Below are positions 24,957 to 33,221 of a stretch of DNA of 39,515 nt, piece by piece. Made by a program: the position numbers and the translations under genes. The notes beneath the pieces are model-generated. The model ran no database searches. It was not told the DNA's origin and worked only from the letters and a program-made list of their open reading frames with translations. Numbering within the stretch: the first letter of the stretch is position 1; each line of letters begins with the position of its first letter. Source of the DNA: Kutzneria sp. 744 (GTDB lineage: Bacteria > Actinomycetota > Actinomycetes > Mycobacteriales > Pseudonocardiaceae); assembly GCF_000568255.1 (NCBI RefSeq), contig NZ_KK037166.1, positions 5,491,669 through 5,531,183 of the forward strand, read 5' to 3'.

Positions 24957-26357
24957 TCACGAGTCGATCGACAGCGCCGACCGTTCTCGGTCCGTGAACG
25001 GCGGTTCCGCCGCAGGCAAGCCGCTGGGCCCGCGCAGCGTCGCCAGCACGATCTTGGGCGCGAGCAGCCGGCTGGTCATCGGCGCCGACAGCGTCATCGC
25101 GTCGATCAACGCCGCCGCCACCTCGGGACGGCTGATCGCCGTCCTGGTGAGCCGGTCGACGTAGCGCCGGGTCCACAGCGTCAGCCGGGTCGGCGGCACC
25201 CCCGTCACGTTGGGGTACAGGCAATCCTCACCCGAAGCCATCGTCCAGGCCGGCTCAACTTCTCGGGCGACCGCTCGCTGGATTCGGTGCGCCGTCCTCG
25301 GTCCCAGGCCGTTCTTGGCCACCTCGTCCCGTATCGCGCACGCCGACAGCGCCGCCACCGACATCCCGTGCCCGTACACCGGGTTGTACGTCGCCACCGC
25401 GTCCCCGAGGACCACCAGCCCCGCCGGCCACTGCCGTGACTTCTCGAAATAGCGCCGCCGATTGACCAGCCCGTGCGCCGTGACCACGTCCGTGAGCGGC
25501 TCCGCCTTGTCGATCAGCTCACCCACGATCGGATGCCGCACCGCCTCCCGAGCGAACCTCACGAACCCTTCCGCGTCGGCCGGCGGTTCCCCACCCCTGG
25601 TCCCCGACAGCGTCACCAGCCACCGCCCGCCCTCCAGCGGCACGATCGTCGCCGTCTGCCCCGGCTTCTTCTCTCGCACATCCGCCTGCACGTTGATCAC
25701 CGGGCAGTCCCCCGCCACCCCCTCCGGCGCCCGGTAGATGCGGGTCGCATAGGACAGCCCCGAGTCGACGACCTCTTCCTTCGCCGCCGGAATCCCCAGC
25801 TCCCCCAACCAGTGTTGAATGCGCGACCCCCTCCCCGTCGCATCCACCACCAGATCCGCCCCCAGCTCCCGGCTCTCCCCCGTCGTCCGATCGCGGACCT
25901 TCACCCCCGTGACTTTTCCCTTCCCCCCAACCAATCCGTCCACATCACTGTTCTCCAGCACGGCGACCTTCGGACTGGCCAGCACCCGCCGCCTCACCAC
26001 CCAGTCCATCAGGTTCCGACTGCACGACACCAGGTACTGCTGGCCTTCGAACCTCGTCAGCCACCCTTGCGCGCTCATCGACACCAGATGACCCGGCAGC
26101 TCGTGCCGATGCGCCCCCGCCTCTTTCAGCTCTGCCCCCACCCCCGGCACCAGGCTCTCGATCGCCTTCGCCCCACCCGACATCAGCAGGTGCGCGTGCC
26201 TAGCCTGCGGCACCCCCCGCCGATCCTCCGCCCCCTCCGGCAGCCGATCCCTCTCCACCACCGTGACCTCGTCCACCACCCCCTCCAGCGCCGCCACCGC
26301 CAGCGTCCCCGCCAGCCCCCCACCCAGCACCACTGCCCGTCGCCCCACAACACCCAT
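24957..26357 (-). CDS. FAD-dependent oxidoreductase, geranylgeranyl reductase/monooxygenase-like
   Basis: A 466-residue flavoprotein. The longer frame to 26711 runs through non-coding Ala/Arg/Gly-rich sequence, so the ATG at 26357, with GGGGG upstream, is chosen. The dinucleotide motif GGGLAG is near residues 10-15 with the downstream acidic VVERDRLP. A second FAD motif, GLVVLGDAVATYNPVYGHGMSVA, lies near residue 300, and there is a central VVDATGRGSRIQ. The group includes hydroxylases such as those acting on aromatic or polyketide rings as well as reductases; the substrate cannot be assigned. It stands alone between the XRE cassette and the tRNA. Confidence 0.82.
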   Translation of the reverse strand: MGVVGRRAVVLGGGLAGTLAVAALEGVVDEVTVVERDRLPEGAEDRRGVPQARHAHLLMSGGAKAIESLVPGVGAELKEAGAHRHELPGHLVSMSAQGWLTRFEGQQYLVSCSRNLMDWVVRRRVLASPKVAVLENSDVDGLVGGKGKVTGVKVRDRTTGESRELGADLVVDATGRGSRIQHWLGELGIPAAKEEVVDSGLSYATRIYRAPEGVAGDCPVINVQADVREKKPGQTATIVPLEGGRWLVTLSGTRGGEPPADAEGFVRFAREAVRHPIVGELIDKAEPLTDVVTAHGLVNRRRYFEKSRQWPAGLVVLGDAVATYNPVYGHGMSVAALSACAIRDEVAKNGLGPRTAHRIQRAVAREVEPAWTMASGEDCLYPNVTGVPPTRLTLWTRRYVDRLTRTAISRPEVAAALIDAMTLSAPMTSRLLAPKIVLATLRGPSGLPAAEPPFTDRERSALSIDS

Positions 26358-26749
26358 CCCCAGAACCCCCACTTTCTTTCCCCCGCACCCCACCCACCCT
26401 CCCACGCCCAGGAAAACCAGCAAGAACATGAAGGAGCGAACAAAACAGGGAAAGGCAGAAGAGCACCCGCGGCACGCGAGGAGGGATGGCGTAGGGACTG
26501 AGATGGGCTGAAGAGAGACAGGCAGAGCCCGGAAAGCCGCAACGGCGCAGCCGAGCCCGAAGGCGAGGCGCGAAGCGCGAGCCTGAAACCGCGACGCCGA
26601 AGGCGAGCAAAGGGCGACGGCGAAGCCGAGCCCGAAGGGGGGTCCAGGGGGGCGAAGCCCGCCCTGGCTTGGGGTGTGGGGCGAGAGCCCCACAAGCGAA
26701 GCGAAAGACAAACGGCGAGCGCTCTACGCGAGCACTCGCCGTCCATGTC
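26358..26749. other. Non-coding gap between FAD gene and tRNA-Thr
   Basis: About 390 bases of G/A-skewed sequence with repeats of the type GCCGAGCCCGAAGG (at about 26549 and 26622) and hairpins, among them GTGGGGC-GAGA-GCCCCAC at 26676-26693. The two long open frames across it are shadows. It probably contains the FAD gene promoter and the tRNA terminator. Confidence 0.5.
26704..26742 (-). terminator. Intrinsic terminator of tRNA-Thr
   Basis: On the minus strand, ACGGCGAGTGCT pairs with AGCGCTCGCCGT (one mismatch) and is followed by TTTGTCTTT. It begins 8 bases after the tRNA 3' CCA. Confidence 0.75.
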
Positions 26750-26826
26750 TGGAGCCGCCTGTCGGAATCGAACCGACGACCTGCTCATTACGAGTGAGCT
26801 GCTCTGGCCGACTGAGCTAAGGCGGC
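26750..26826 (-). tRNA. tRNA-Thr (anticodon CGU)
   Basis: On the minus strand the acceptor GCCGCCT pairs with AGGCGGC, followed by discriminator T and an encoded CCA (26752-26750). The D arm TTAGCTCAGTCGG, the anticodon stem GCTCA/TGAGC with loop CTCGTAA (anticodon CGT, reading ACG), and the T arm GGTTCGATTCC are all present. Length is 74 bases plus CCA. Confidence 0.97.
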
Positions 26827-26841
26827 GTGGTGCGTGTCCAC

Positions 26842-26847
26842 TATAGC
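26842..26847 (-). promoter_or_regulatory. -10 box of tRNA-Thr
   Basis: TATAGT on the minus strand lies 15 bases before the tRNA 5' end. No good -35 hexamer is visible 16-18 bases upstream. Confidence 0.45.
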
Positions 26848-26939
26848 GGGCCGGGGGTGGGGCTCGCGCCGGGGTTGGGGGCGGGGAGGGTGACGGGGGT
26901 CTCATCCGGGCGGGTTCGCTCGTTTGCGCTAACGGCGGG

Positions 26940-26984
26940 GGCGTCACCTGCGGTTACGTAGGTCGTTAGGCCTTAGGTGACGCC
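26940..26984 (+). promoter_or_regulatory. Inverted repeat before the secreted-protein gene
   Basis: GGCGTCACCT (26940-26949) and AGGTGACGCC (26975-26984) are perfect complements 25 bases apart, about 40 bases before the ATG at 27021. It may be a leader hairpin or a regulator site. Confidence 0.35.
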
Positions 26985-27020
26985 GGTCTCAGGCGCCGGT
27001 TGCTGAGGAGGACGTAGCTG

Positions 27021-28616
27021 ATGCGAGGTCGACCGCCGCTCGCTCTGGCTCTGCCGGCCGCTGTGGCCATGTTGGCGTTGGGTGCGGGCCCGGCGTTCGG
27101 GGTGCCGACGACGACGCCGGTGCCGGGGCCGGCGAGTCCGGGGCAGCCGCCGGCGTCGGCGGCGAACGGGCCGCAGCCGCTGGGGCATGCGGTGGGGGAT
27201 GCGGGCGGGGGCCTGGCGGTGGTGCGGCTGCTGCCGAACTCGGTGCCGACGTCGACGATCTTGCAGAACCTGCAGGACGAGCTGCCGAAGCAGCCGGCGG
27301 CGGAGGCGGGGTTCGGCCTGTCGAGCGCGCAGGCGAACTCGGAGGCGTATCTGTCGTACGAGCGGGCGATCGCGCAGGCGTCGCCGTTGGGGTTCGCGGT
27401 GGGCGGGAACGCGCCGCAGACGCCGGGGGCGTTGTCGCAGACGGCGCTGCCGGACAATCCGCAGGCGTCGACGGGTGGCCTGACCCCGCCGGCGACGCCG
27501 CTGGACGCGCTGCTGAAGGTGGGCCTGCTCAACGGCAGCGTGCATGCGCGCTGGAGTGAGACGGCGGGCCCGTGTGTGGACACGATCGCGGACGCGCAGA
27601 CGTCGCTGGCTGATCTGTCGCTGCTCAACGCGATCCCGAACCTGCCGAACGTCACGGATCTGACGGGCCTGATCACTCCGAGCGCGAAGCTGGATCAGGG
27701 CACGGCGTCGCAGGTGGTGGACTCGCTGAAGACGATGACGGCCCCGCTGAGCCAGCTGGGTGGCCTGTTGTCGGGCAAGCAGACCTCGGACGGCAAGGGT
27801 TCGCTGGTGAGCCTGCCGAACACGTTGAGCTCCCGCTCCGTGGTGAAGCTGGTGGACATCCCGGGCTCGCCGAACAAGGCGGTGCAGTCGACGTCGACGA
27901 TGCAGGTCGCGAGCGTGAAGGTGCTGGCGGGCACGCCGATGGAGCTGGACATCAACGTGGTGAGCCAGCCGACGCTGCAGGTGACCTCGACGGGTGACCC
28001 GAAGACGTCGACGGTGAGCTACACGGCCCCGGTGTTGCAGGTGGTGCAGGGCGGCAAGACGCTGGGCACGCTGGATGCCGCGAATCCGAAGCTGGATGTG
28101 CCGATCGGGGTGCCGCTGCCGGGCGCGGACCAGCTGGGCAAGCTGCCGATCATCGGGGGCCTGCTGCCGAGCGGCGGCGCTATCCCCGCTGACCTGAAGA
28201 AGATCGACATCGGCGTGCTGCGGTTGCAGATCGCGGAGTTGGACCAGAAGACGCAGGAGATCAAGGGCCAGCCGTTCGACGGCTTTCAGCTGGGCGCGAC
28301 GGCCCGGCTGCTGGATCTGCAGGTGTTGCCGACGGACGCGCTGGGCCTGCCCAACCTGCCGTCGGCGCTGGCCCAGGTGACGCTGGGCGAGCAGGTGGCG
28401 CGGGCGGTGGCGCCGACGGGCGGCGTGGTGTGCGGTTCGACGACGCCGGGCGCGCCGACGGCGAACCCGGGTCCGCAGGGCTCCCCGCCGCTGGCCTACA
28501 CGAACGCCGCCTACGCCACGATCCCGTTGTTCTGGACGGGCACAGCGTTGTTGCTGACCGGGGTTGTTGTTGTCGCGGCGCTGCCGTATCGCCGGCAGCG
28601 CCGCAACAACAGCTGA
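27021..28616 (+). CDS. Secreted, C-terminally membrane-anchored protein of unknown function
   Basis: A 531-residue protein with AGGAGG before the ATG. A Sec-type signal peptide spans residues 1-27 or so (basic start, LALALPAAVAMLALGAGPAFG core). The body is extracytoplasmic, beginning with a Pro/Gly-rich stretch and continuing in a repetitive Leu/Thr/Asp-rich domain with little Cys. A C-terminal membrane segment (IPLFWTGTALLLTGVVVVAALPY, about residues 500-522) is followed by the basic tail RRQRRNNS, the usual design of a type I anchored surface protein. No enzymatic motif was recognised. Its stop is one base from the GH88 stop on the other strand. Confidence 0.82.
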   Translation: MRGRPPLALALPAAVAMLALGAGPAFGVPTTTPVPGPASPGQPPASAANGPQPLGHAVGDAGGGLAVVRLLPNSVPTSTILQNLQDELPKQPAAEAGFGLSSAQANSEAYLSYERAIAQASPLGFAVGGNAPQTPGALSQTALPDNPQASTGGLTPPATPLDALLKVGLLNGSVHARWSETAGPCVDTIADAQTSLADLSLLNAIPNLPNVTDLTGLITPSAKLDQGTASQVVDSLKTMTAPLSQLGGLLSGKQTSDGKGSLVSLPNTLSSRSVVKLVDIPGSPNKAVQSTSTMQVASVKVLAGTPMELDINVVSQPTLQVTSTGDPKTSTVSYTAPVLQVVQGGKTLGTLDAANPKLDVPIGVPLPGADQLGKLPIIGGLLPSGGAIPADLKKIDIGVLRLQIAELDQKTQEIKGQPFDGFQLGATARLLDLQVLPTDALGLPNLPSALAQVTLGEQVARAVAPTGGVVCGSTTPGAPTANPGPQGSPPLAYTNAAYATIPLFWTGTALLLTGVVVVAALPYRRQRRNNS

Positions 28617-28617
28617 C

Positions 28618-29823
28618 TCAGATGTCGAGCGCGAGCTTGGCCCGGTCGGGCCGCAGCACGCGCAGGATCGCCTCCATCATGTAGTAGTCGGCGTAGGGCA
28701 GGCCGATCTCGATGCCGTCCTCGGACGGCCGGTTGCGGGTGCCGCGCGCCAGGATGGCGTCGGCCCGTGCCGACTTGGTGGTCAGGCAGGACCGGCCGAG
28801 CGCGTCGAGGAACCGCAGCGCAGCGGCCTCGTAGCGCGGGTTGCCGGTCAGCTTGGCCAGGTCGAGCAGGCCGGCTGCGTTGACGGTGGCCGCCGATGAG
28901 TCCTTGATGTCGTTCGGGGCCAACGGCGAGCGGTAGTCCCACACCGGCACGTAGTCGTCGGTGATGTGCTGGAGGGTCCAGTCCGCCAGCCGACGCGAGG
29001 TGTCGAGGAACGTCTTGTTCCCGGTGCGCAGGTACATTCGCGCGAAGCCGTACACGCCCCAAGACTGCCCGCGGGACCAGCAGGACGTGGCGCTGTAGCC
29101 CTGCACGGTGTTCTGCCCGATGGCCGCGCCGGTGTCGGGGTTGAAGTCGAACACGTGGCACGTGGTGTTGTCGGGCCGCACCATGTACTTCTGCGCGGTG
29201 GTGGCGTGCGCGACGGCGATGTCCTGGTACTTGCTGTCGCCGGTCATCTTGGTGGCCCAGCACAGCAGGTCCAGGTTCATCATCGTGTCGATGATCATCC
29301 GGCCGGCGTTGTCGGGCGTGCCCAGCGCGCCCCAGGCCCGGATGAACTGGCCCTTCTCGTTGAAGCGCTTGATCAGCTCGCCGGCCGCGACCAGCGCGCC
29401 GTCACGCCACGAGGTGTCGCCGGTCAGCCGGTAGGCGGTGACCCAGGACGGCGTGAACAGGAAGCCCAGGTCGTGGTCGGTGTTCTTGGTCTGCCTGGGC
29501 GCCAGCTTCAGCGCCCAGGACTCGGCCAGCTGCCGGAAGAAGTCGTCGTTGGTGTAGAGGTAGGCCATCCACAGCTGACCCGGCCAGAAGCCGCCGACCC
29601 AGCTGCCGTCGGCCGCGGTCGTGTACTTCTCGAACTTGGTGCCGGTCGGGAACGCCGTCACCGTGGGCGCGACCGCCCGCAGCTTCGCGACGGCGTAGTC
29701 CATCGTGGCCCGCAGGCTGCCGCCGTACGAGGCCTCGGCGGCGGAAGCGGTGGGATTGGCGACCAAGGCTCCTCCAGCGGCGACTGCGGCGCCGGCGATC
29801 AGGTTCCGACGTGACAGGGTCAT
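28618..29823 (-). CDS. GH88 unsaturated glucuronyl hydrolase, Tat-exported
   Basis: A 401-residue enzyme that removes the 4,5-unsaturated uronic acid from the non-reducing end of oligosaccharides made by polysaccharide lyases. The N-terminus is a twin-arginine signal: SRRNLIA followed by a hydrophobic run and cleavage-like TASAAEA near residue 30. The catalytic Asp pair of the family is seen as D118 in TDHDLGFLF and D179 in IIDTMMNL, within the alpha/alpha barrel that also contains GGFWPGQLWMAYL and SCWSRGQSWGVYGFA. The ATG overlaps the permease stop by one base (TGATG). Many known members are cytosolic, so export is a notable point; the export call rests on the signal alone. Confidence 0.92.
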   Translation of the reverse strand: MTLSRRNLIAGAAVAAGGALVANPTASAAEASYGGSLRATMDYAVAKLRAVAPTVTAFPTGTKFEKYTTAADGSWVGGFWPGQLWMAYLYTNDDFFRQLAESWALKLAPRQTKNTDHDLGFLFTPSWVTAYRLTGDTSWRDGALVAAGELIKRFNEKGQFIRAWGALGTPDNAGRMIIDTMMNLDLLCWATKMTGDSKYQDIAVAHATTAQKYMVRPDNTTCHVFDFNPDTGAAIGQNTVQGYSATSCWSRGQSWGVYGFARMYLRTGNKTFLDTSRRLADWTLQHITDDYVPVWDYRSPLAPNDIKDSSAATVNAAGLLDLAKLTGNPRYEAAALRFLDALGRSCLTTKSARADAILARGTRNRPSEDGIEIGLPYADYYMMEAILRVLRPDRAKLALDI

Positions 29824-31457
29824 CAGGGCACCATCCATCCGAGCACAGGGGTGGATTGCAGATAGACGAGCACGCACAGGACCAGCAGCAGGCCGACGCT
29901 CCAGCCGAACACGCGGCGGAACAGCTCGCCCTCCTTGCCCACGAGGCCGACCGCGGCGGTGCCGATGGCCAGGTTCTGCGGCGAAATCATCTTGGCCATC
30001 ACGCCGCCGGAACTGTTGGCGGCGCCGAACAGGATCGGCGAGGCGCCCAACTGGTGCGCGGCGGCGAACTGGGAGCCGCCGAGCAGGGTGTTGGAGCCGA
30101 CGTCGGTGCCGGTGATGGTCACGCCGAACCAGCCGACCACGGGCGACAGGAACGCGAAGAACGCGCCGGTGCCGGCCAGCCAGGAGCCGAGCGTGCCGAT
30201 CTGCCCGGACAGGTTCATCACGTAGGACAGCGCGAACACGGCCAGAATGGCCAGAATGGCCCAGCCGAACTGCCGCACGGTCCGCCCGTAGATCTTCACG
30301 GCGGTGCCGACGCCGACCTTCAGCACGATCAGCGACAGCAGACCGGAGACGAGCAGCAGGGTTCCGGTGGCGCCGAAGAAGTTCAGCGTGTAGCTGGTGT
30401 CCACCTTCTTGCCGGCGGCGTTCTGAATGGACAGTCCGGGCCAGCTGAACTTCCACACGATGGCGTTGAGCGCCTTCTTGATCGGCGCTATCTGGGCCAG
30501 CGAGAAGACCACCACGATGATCGCGTACGGGGTGAAGGCCTTGATCACGTCGGCCCGGCTGTCCCGCACGTCGTCGCCACCGGTCGCCGTCGCCACACCA
30601 CCACCGTTGCCACCGCCGCCTCCCCGGCCGGTGGACACGGTCGCGGTGACCGGCTGCCAGACCCGGACCAGCAGCAACAGGGCGCCGGCCGAGACGACCG
30701 CGGCCAGGATGTCGCACAGCTGGTACGAGAGATAGCTGGACACCAGGAACTGGGTGAGGCCGAAGCTCACACCCGCGACCAGCGCCGCCGGCCAGCACTC
30801 ACGGACGCCCTTGCGGCCGTCGGCGATGTACAGCAGCACGAACGGCACGATCGCGGCCAGGAAGCACACCTGCCGCCCGGCCATCGCGCCGAACTGGTCG
30901 ACCGGCAGGCCGCTGATCGGCCCGAGGGCCGTGATCGGGTTGCCGAGGCCGCCGAAGGCGACGGGCGCGGTGTCGGCGACCAGGGTCAGCGCGGCCGCCT
31001 TGAGCGGGTTCACGCCGAGCGCGATCAGCATCACCGAGCAGATGGCCACCGGGCTGCCGCCGCCGGCGAGCGCTTCGAGCAGCGCGCCGAACGAGAAGGC
31101 GATCACGATGGCCTGCACGCGCGAGTCGTCGCTGACCGAGCTGAAGGCCCGGCGGAGCACCTCGAAGTGCCCGCTGTGCACGGTCAGGTTGTAGACCCAG
31201 ATCGCGTTGAAGGTGATCCACAGGACCAGCAGCACGCTGTTGGCCATGCCGAACAGCCCCGCGTCGAGCGTCTGGCCGATCGGCATTCCGAAGCCGGCGA
31301 CGGCGATCACGATGGAGATCACCAGCGCCGCGATGCCGGCCCAGTGGGCCTTCCAGCGCAGCCCGCCGAGCAGTACGAGCACCGCGACCAGGGGTATCAG
31401 CGCCAGCAACGCGGACAGCGTGAGCGAGCCGGCCGGGTCGAGGGTCTGTCTGAACAC
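29823..31457 (-). CDS. L-lactate permease (LctP)-family transporter
   Basis: A 544-residue inner-membrane carrier with about 12-14 segments. Signature runs include FGALLEALAGGGSPVAI, LVADTAPVAFGGLGNPI and ITGTDVGSNTLLGGSQ, matching the LctP family of monocarboxylate carriers. A Gly-rich insert (RGGGGGNGGG) lies in a central cytosolic loop near residue 280. The family's known substrates are lactate and glycolate. Here the gene is fused into an operon with the GH88 enzyme (stop and start overlap) and divergent from kduI, so a uronate-derived acid is the likelier substrate; that is inference from context. Confidence 0.88.
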   Translation of the reverse strand: MFRQTLDPAGSLTLSALLALIPLVAVLVLLGGLRWKAHWAGIAALVISIVIAVAGFGMPIGQTLDAGLFGMANSVLLVLWITFNAIWVYNLTVHSGHFEVLRRAFSSVSDDSRVQAIVIAFSFGALLEALAGGGSPVAICSVMLIALGVNPLKAAALTLVADTAPVAFGGLGNPITALGPISGLPVDQFGAMAGRQVCFLAAIVPFVLLYIADGRKGVRECWPAALVAGVSFGLTQFLVSSYLSYQLCDILAAVVSAGALLLLVRVWQPVTATVSTGRGGGGGNGGGVATATGGDDVRDSRADVIKAFTPYAIIVVVFSLAQIAPIKKALNAIVWKFSWPGLSIQNAAGKKVDTSYTLNFFGATGTLLLVSGLLSLIVLKVGVGTAVKIYGRTVRQFGWAILAILAVFALSYVMNLSGQIGTLGSWLAGTGAFFAFLSPVVGWFGVTITGTDVGSNTLLGGSQFAAAHQLGASPILFGAANSSGGVMAKMISPQNLAIGTAAVGLVGKEGELFRRVFGWSVGLLLVLCVLVYLQSTPVLGWMVP

Positions 31458-31537
31458 TTCTCACCGCCTTTTTCCCAGGTTGAAGCCCGAATGGAGACCG
31501 GACCCCGTAACCGGCGGCGGTGGCCACGGGGACACTT

Positions 31538-31562
31538 GTTCCGTGGAGCGGAACGTAGTTCC
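31538..31562. promoter_or_regulatory. Candidate IclR operator in the divergent gap
   Basis: Three half-sites, GTTCC (31538), GGAAC (31550) and GTTCC (31558), give two overlapping palindromes with 7-base and 3-base centres. IclR-family sites are often of the GTTCC/GGAAC type. The site lies between lctP and kduI, where a single repressor could control both directions. Confidence 0.5.
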
Positions 31563-31647
31563 ATAAGTGGCGACATCGTGTCATCTGCTTGCAACATCCG
31601 CCAGGGGTCAACCGCCGCTGCCCCCGCTAGCCCAGCAGGAGCACCAC

Positions 31648-32475
31648 ATGGAGGTCAGGCACCACACCAACCCTTCCCAGCTGCGCGGTTTCGACACCGC
31701 CCAGCTGCGGGAGAACTACCTGGTGGAGGACCTGTTCCGGACCGGAGAGGTGCGCACGGTCCTCACCCACGCGGACCGGGTCGTGCTCGGCGGCGCGGCG
31801 CCGGTGCCCGGTCAGCCGCTGACGCTGCCCAACCCGGACCAGCTGCGCTCGACGTCGTTCCTGGAGCGCCGCGAGATGGCGGTGGTCGTGGTCAGCGGCT
31901 CCGGCAGCGTCGTCGTGGACGGCGACAAGCACGAGCTCGGCCACCGGGACTGCCTCTACATCGGCCGCGGCGCAGTGGACGTGCAGTTCCACGCCGGCGA
32001 CTCGGAGACGCACTTCTACCTGTTCTCGGCGACCTCGCACGCCAGCTACCCGACGGCGGTGGCTCGGTTCGAGGAGGTCGATGTCGCCCAGCTCGGCGAG
32101 CAGTCCACGGCCAACGTGCGCGAGCTGCGCAAGTACGTCCACGCCGACGGCATCAAGTCCAGCCAGATCGTGGTCGGCGTGACCAAGCTGGCCGACGGCA
32201 GCGTATGGAACACCATGCCGCCGCACACCCACGACCGCCGCACGGAGTGCTACCTGTACTTCGACCTGCCGGAGAACGACCGCATCGTGCACCTGTGCGG
32301 CGAGCCGCAGGAGACGCGCAACATCATCGTGGCCAACGAGCAGGCCGTGGTGTCACCGAGCTGGTCCATCCACAGTGGAGCCGGCACGCACTCGTACGCC
32401 TTCGTGTGGGCGATGGCCGGCGAGAACCAGGCCTTCACCGACATGGACCAGGTCGCCGTGACGGAGCTGCGCTGA
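31648..32475 (+). CDS. kduI: 5-dehydro-4-deoxy-D-glucuronate isomerase
   Basis: KduI converts 5-keto-4-deoxyuronate to 3-deoxy-D-glycero-2,5-hexodiulosonate, an early step in unsaturated uronate breakdown. The ATG at 31648 is preceded by AGGAGC; the longer frame from 31567 is non-conserved. At 275 residues the protein is near the E. coli length, and the zinc ligands are intact as H193, H195, E200 and H242 (PPHTHDRRTE and SIHSGAGTH). It is a bicupin and probably cytosolic. The stop overlaps the kduD start (TGATG). It is divergent from the lctP-GH88 operon. Confidence 0.94.
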   Translation: MEVRHHTNPSQLRGFDTAQLRENYLVEDLFRTGEVRTVLTHADRVVLGGAAPVPGQPLTLPNPDQLRSTSFLERREMAVVVVSGSGSVVVDGDKHELGHRDCLYIGRGAVDVQFHAGDSETHFYLFSATSHASYPTAVARFEEVDVAQLGEQSTANVRELRKYVHADGIKSSQIVVGVTKLADGSVWNTMPPHTHDRRTECYLYFDLPENDRIVHLCGEPQETRNIIVANEQAVVSPSWSIHSGAGTHSYAFVWAMAGENQAFTDMDQVAVTELR

Positions 32476-33221
32476 TGTTCTTGCTCAAGGGCAGGACCGC
32501 CCTGGTCACCGGGGCCCGGACCGGCATCGGCAAGGCCATCGCGGTCGGCCTGGCCCAGGCCGGGGCCGACCTGGTGGTGCTCGGGCACAGCCCCGACTTC
32601 GCCGACGTGACGGCCGAGGCCGAGGCGGCCGGCGCGAGCGTGGAGACGCTGGTCGTCGACCTGTCCGACCCGGCCGCGGTCGAGCCGGCGCTGGCCGAGG
32701 TGCTGGCCCGCCGCGAGGTGGACGTGCTGGTCAACAACGCCGGCATCATCCACCGGCAGCCGGCGACGGACGTGGCGCTGGAGGACTGGCGGCGCGTGCA
32801 GGCGGTGAACCTGGACTCGGTGTTCGCGCTGAGCCAGGCCGTCGGCCGGCAGATGACCGCCCGCGGCTCCGGCAAGATCATCACCATCGCCTCGCTGCTG
32901 AGCTTCCAGGGCGGCATCAACGTCAGCGGCTACACCACCAGCAAGCACGCGGTGGCCGGCCTGACCAAGGCGCTGGCCAACGAGTGGGCGCCACACGGCG
33001 TGCAGGTCAACGCCATCGCGCCCGGCTACATCGCCACCAACAACACCGAGGCGCTGCGGGCCGACCCGGACCGTGAGCCGGCGATCCGCGGCCGCATCCC
33101 GGCCGGCCGCTGGGGCAAGCCCGAGGACCTGGTGGGCGCGGCCGTGTTCCTGGCCTCCTCGGCGTCGGACTACGTCAACGGTCACGTGCTGGTCGTCGAC
33201 GGCGGGTGGATGTCGCGTTGA
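32475..33221 (+). CDS. kduD: 2-dehydro-3-deoxy-D-gluconate 5-dehydrogenase
   Basis: KduD reduces the KduI product to 2-keto-3-deoxygluconate with NAD(P)H. This is a classical 248-residue short-chain dehydrogenase: nucleotide motif TGARTGIG (12-19), NNAG (87-90), and the catalytic S140, Y153 and K157 in SGYTTSK. The run GRIPAGRWGKPEDL followed by VVDGGWMSR at the C-terminus is typical of KduD. It overlaps kduI by one base and iclR by 16 bases if the GTG start of iclR is used, so the three are probably one transcript. A KDG kinase and aldolase are not in this window. Confidence 0.93.
   Translation: MFLLKGRTALVTGARTGIGKAIAVGLAQAGADLVVLGHSPDFADVTAEAEAAGASVETLVVDLSDPAAVEPALAEVLARREVDVLVNNAGIIHRQPATDVALEDWRRVQAVNLDSVFALSQAVGRQMTARGSGKIITIASLLSFQGGINVSGYTTSKHAVAGLTKALANEWAPHGVQVNAIAPGYIATNNTEALRADPDREPAIRGRIPAGRWGKPEDLVGAAVFLASSASDYVNGHVLVVDGGWMSR

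Noticed and set aside
26358-26711. N-terminal extension of the FAD oxidoreductase
   Set aside because: The extra 118 residues are low-complexity and precede the nucleotide-binding motif that normally lies at the very N-terminus.
29811-33221. Plus-strand open frame of 1,136 codons
   Set aside because: It runs antisense through the permease and in the wrong frame through kduI, becoming real only in its last 248 codons (kduD).
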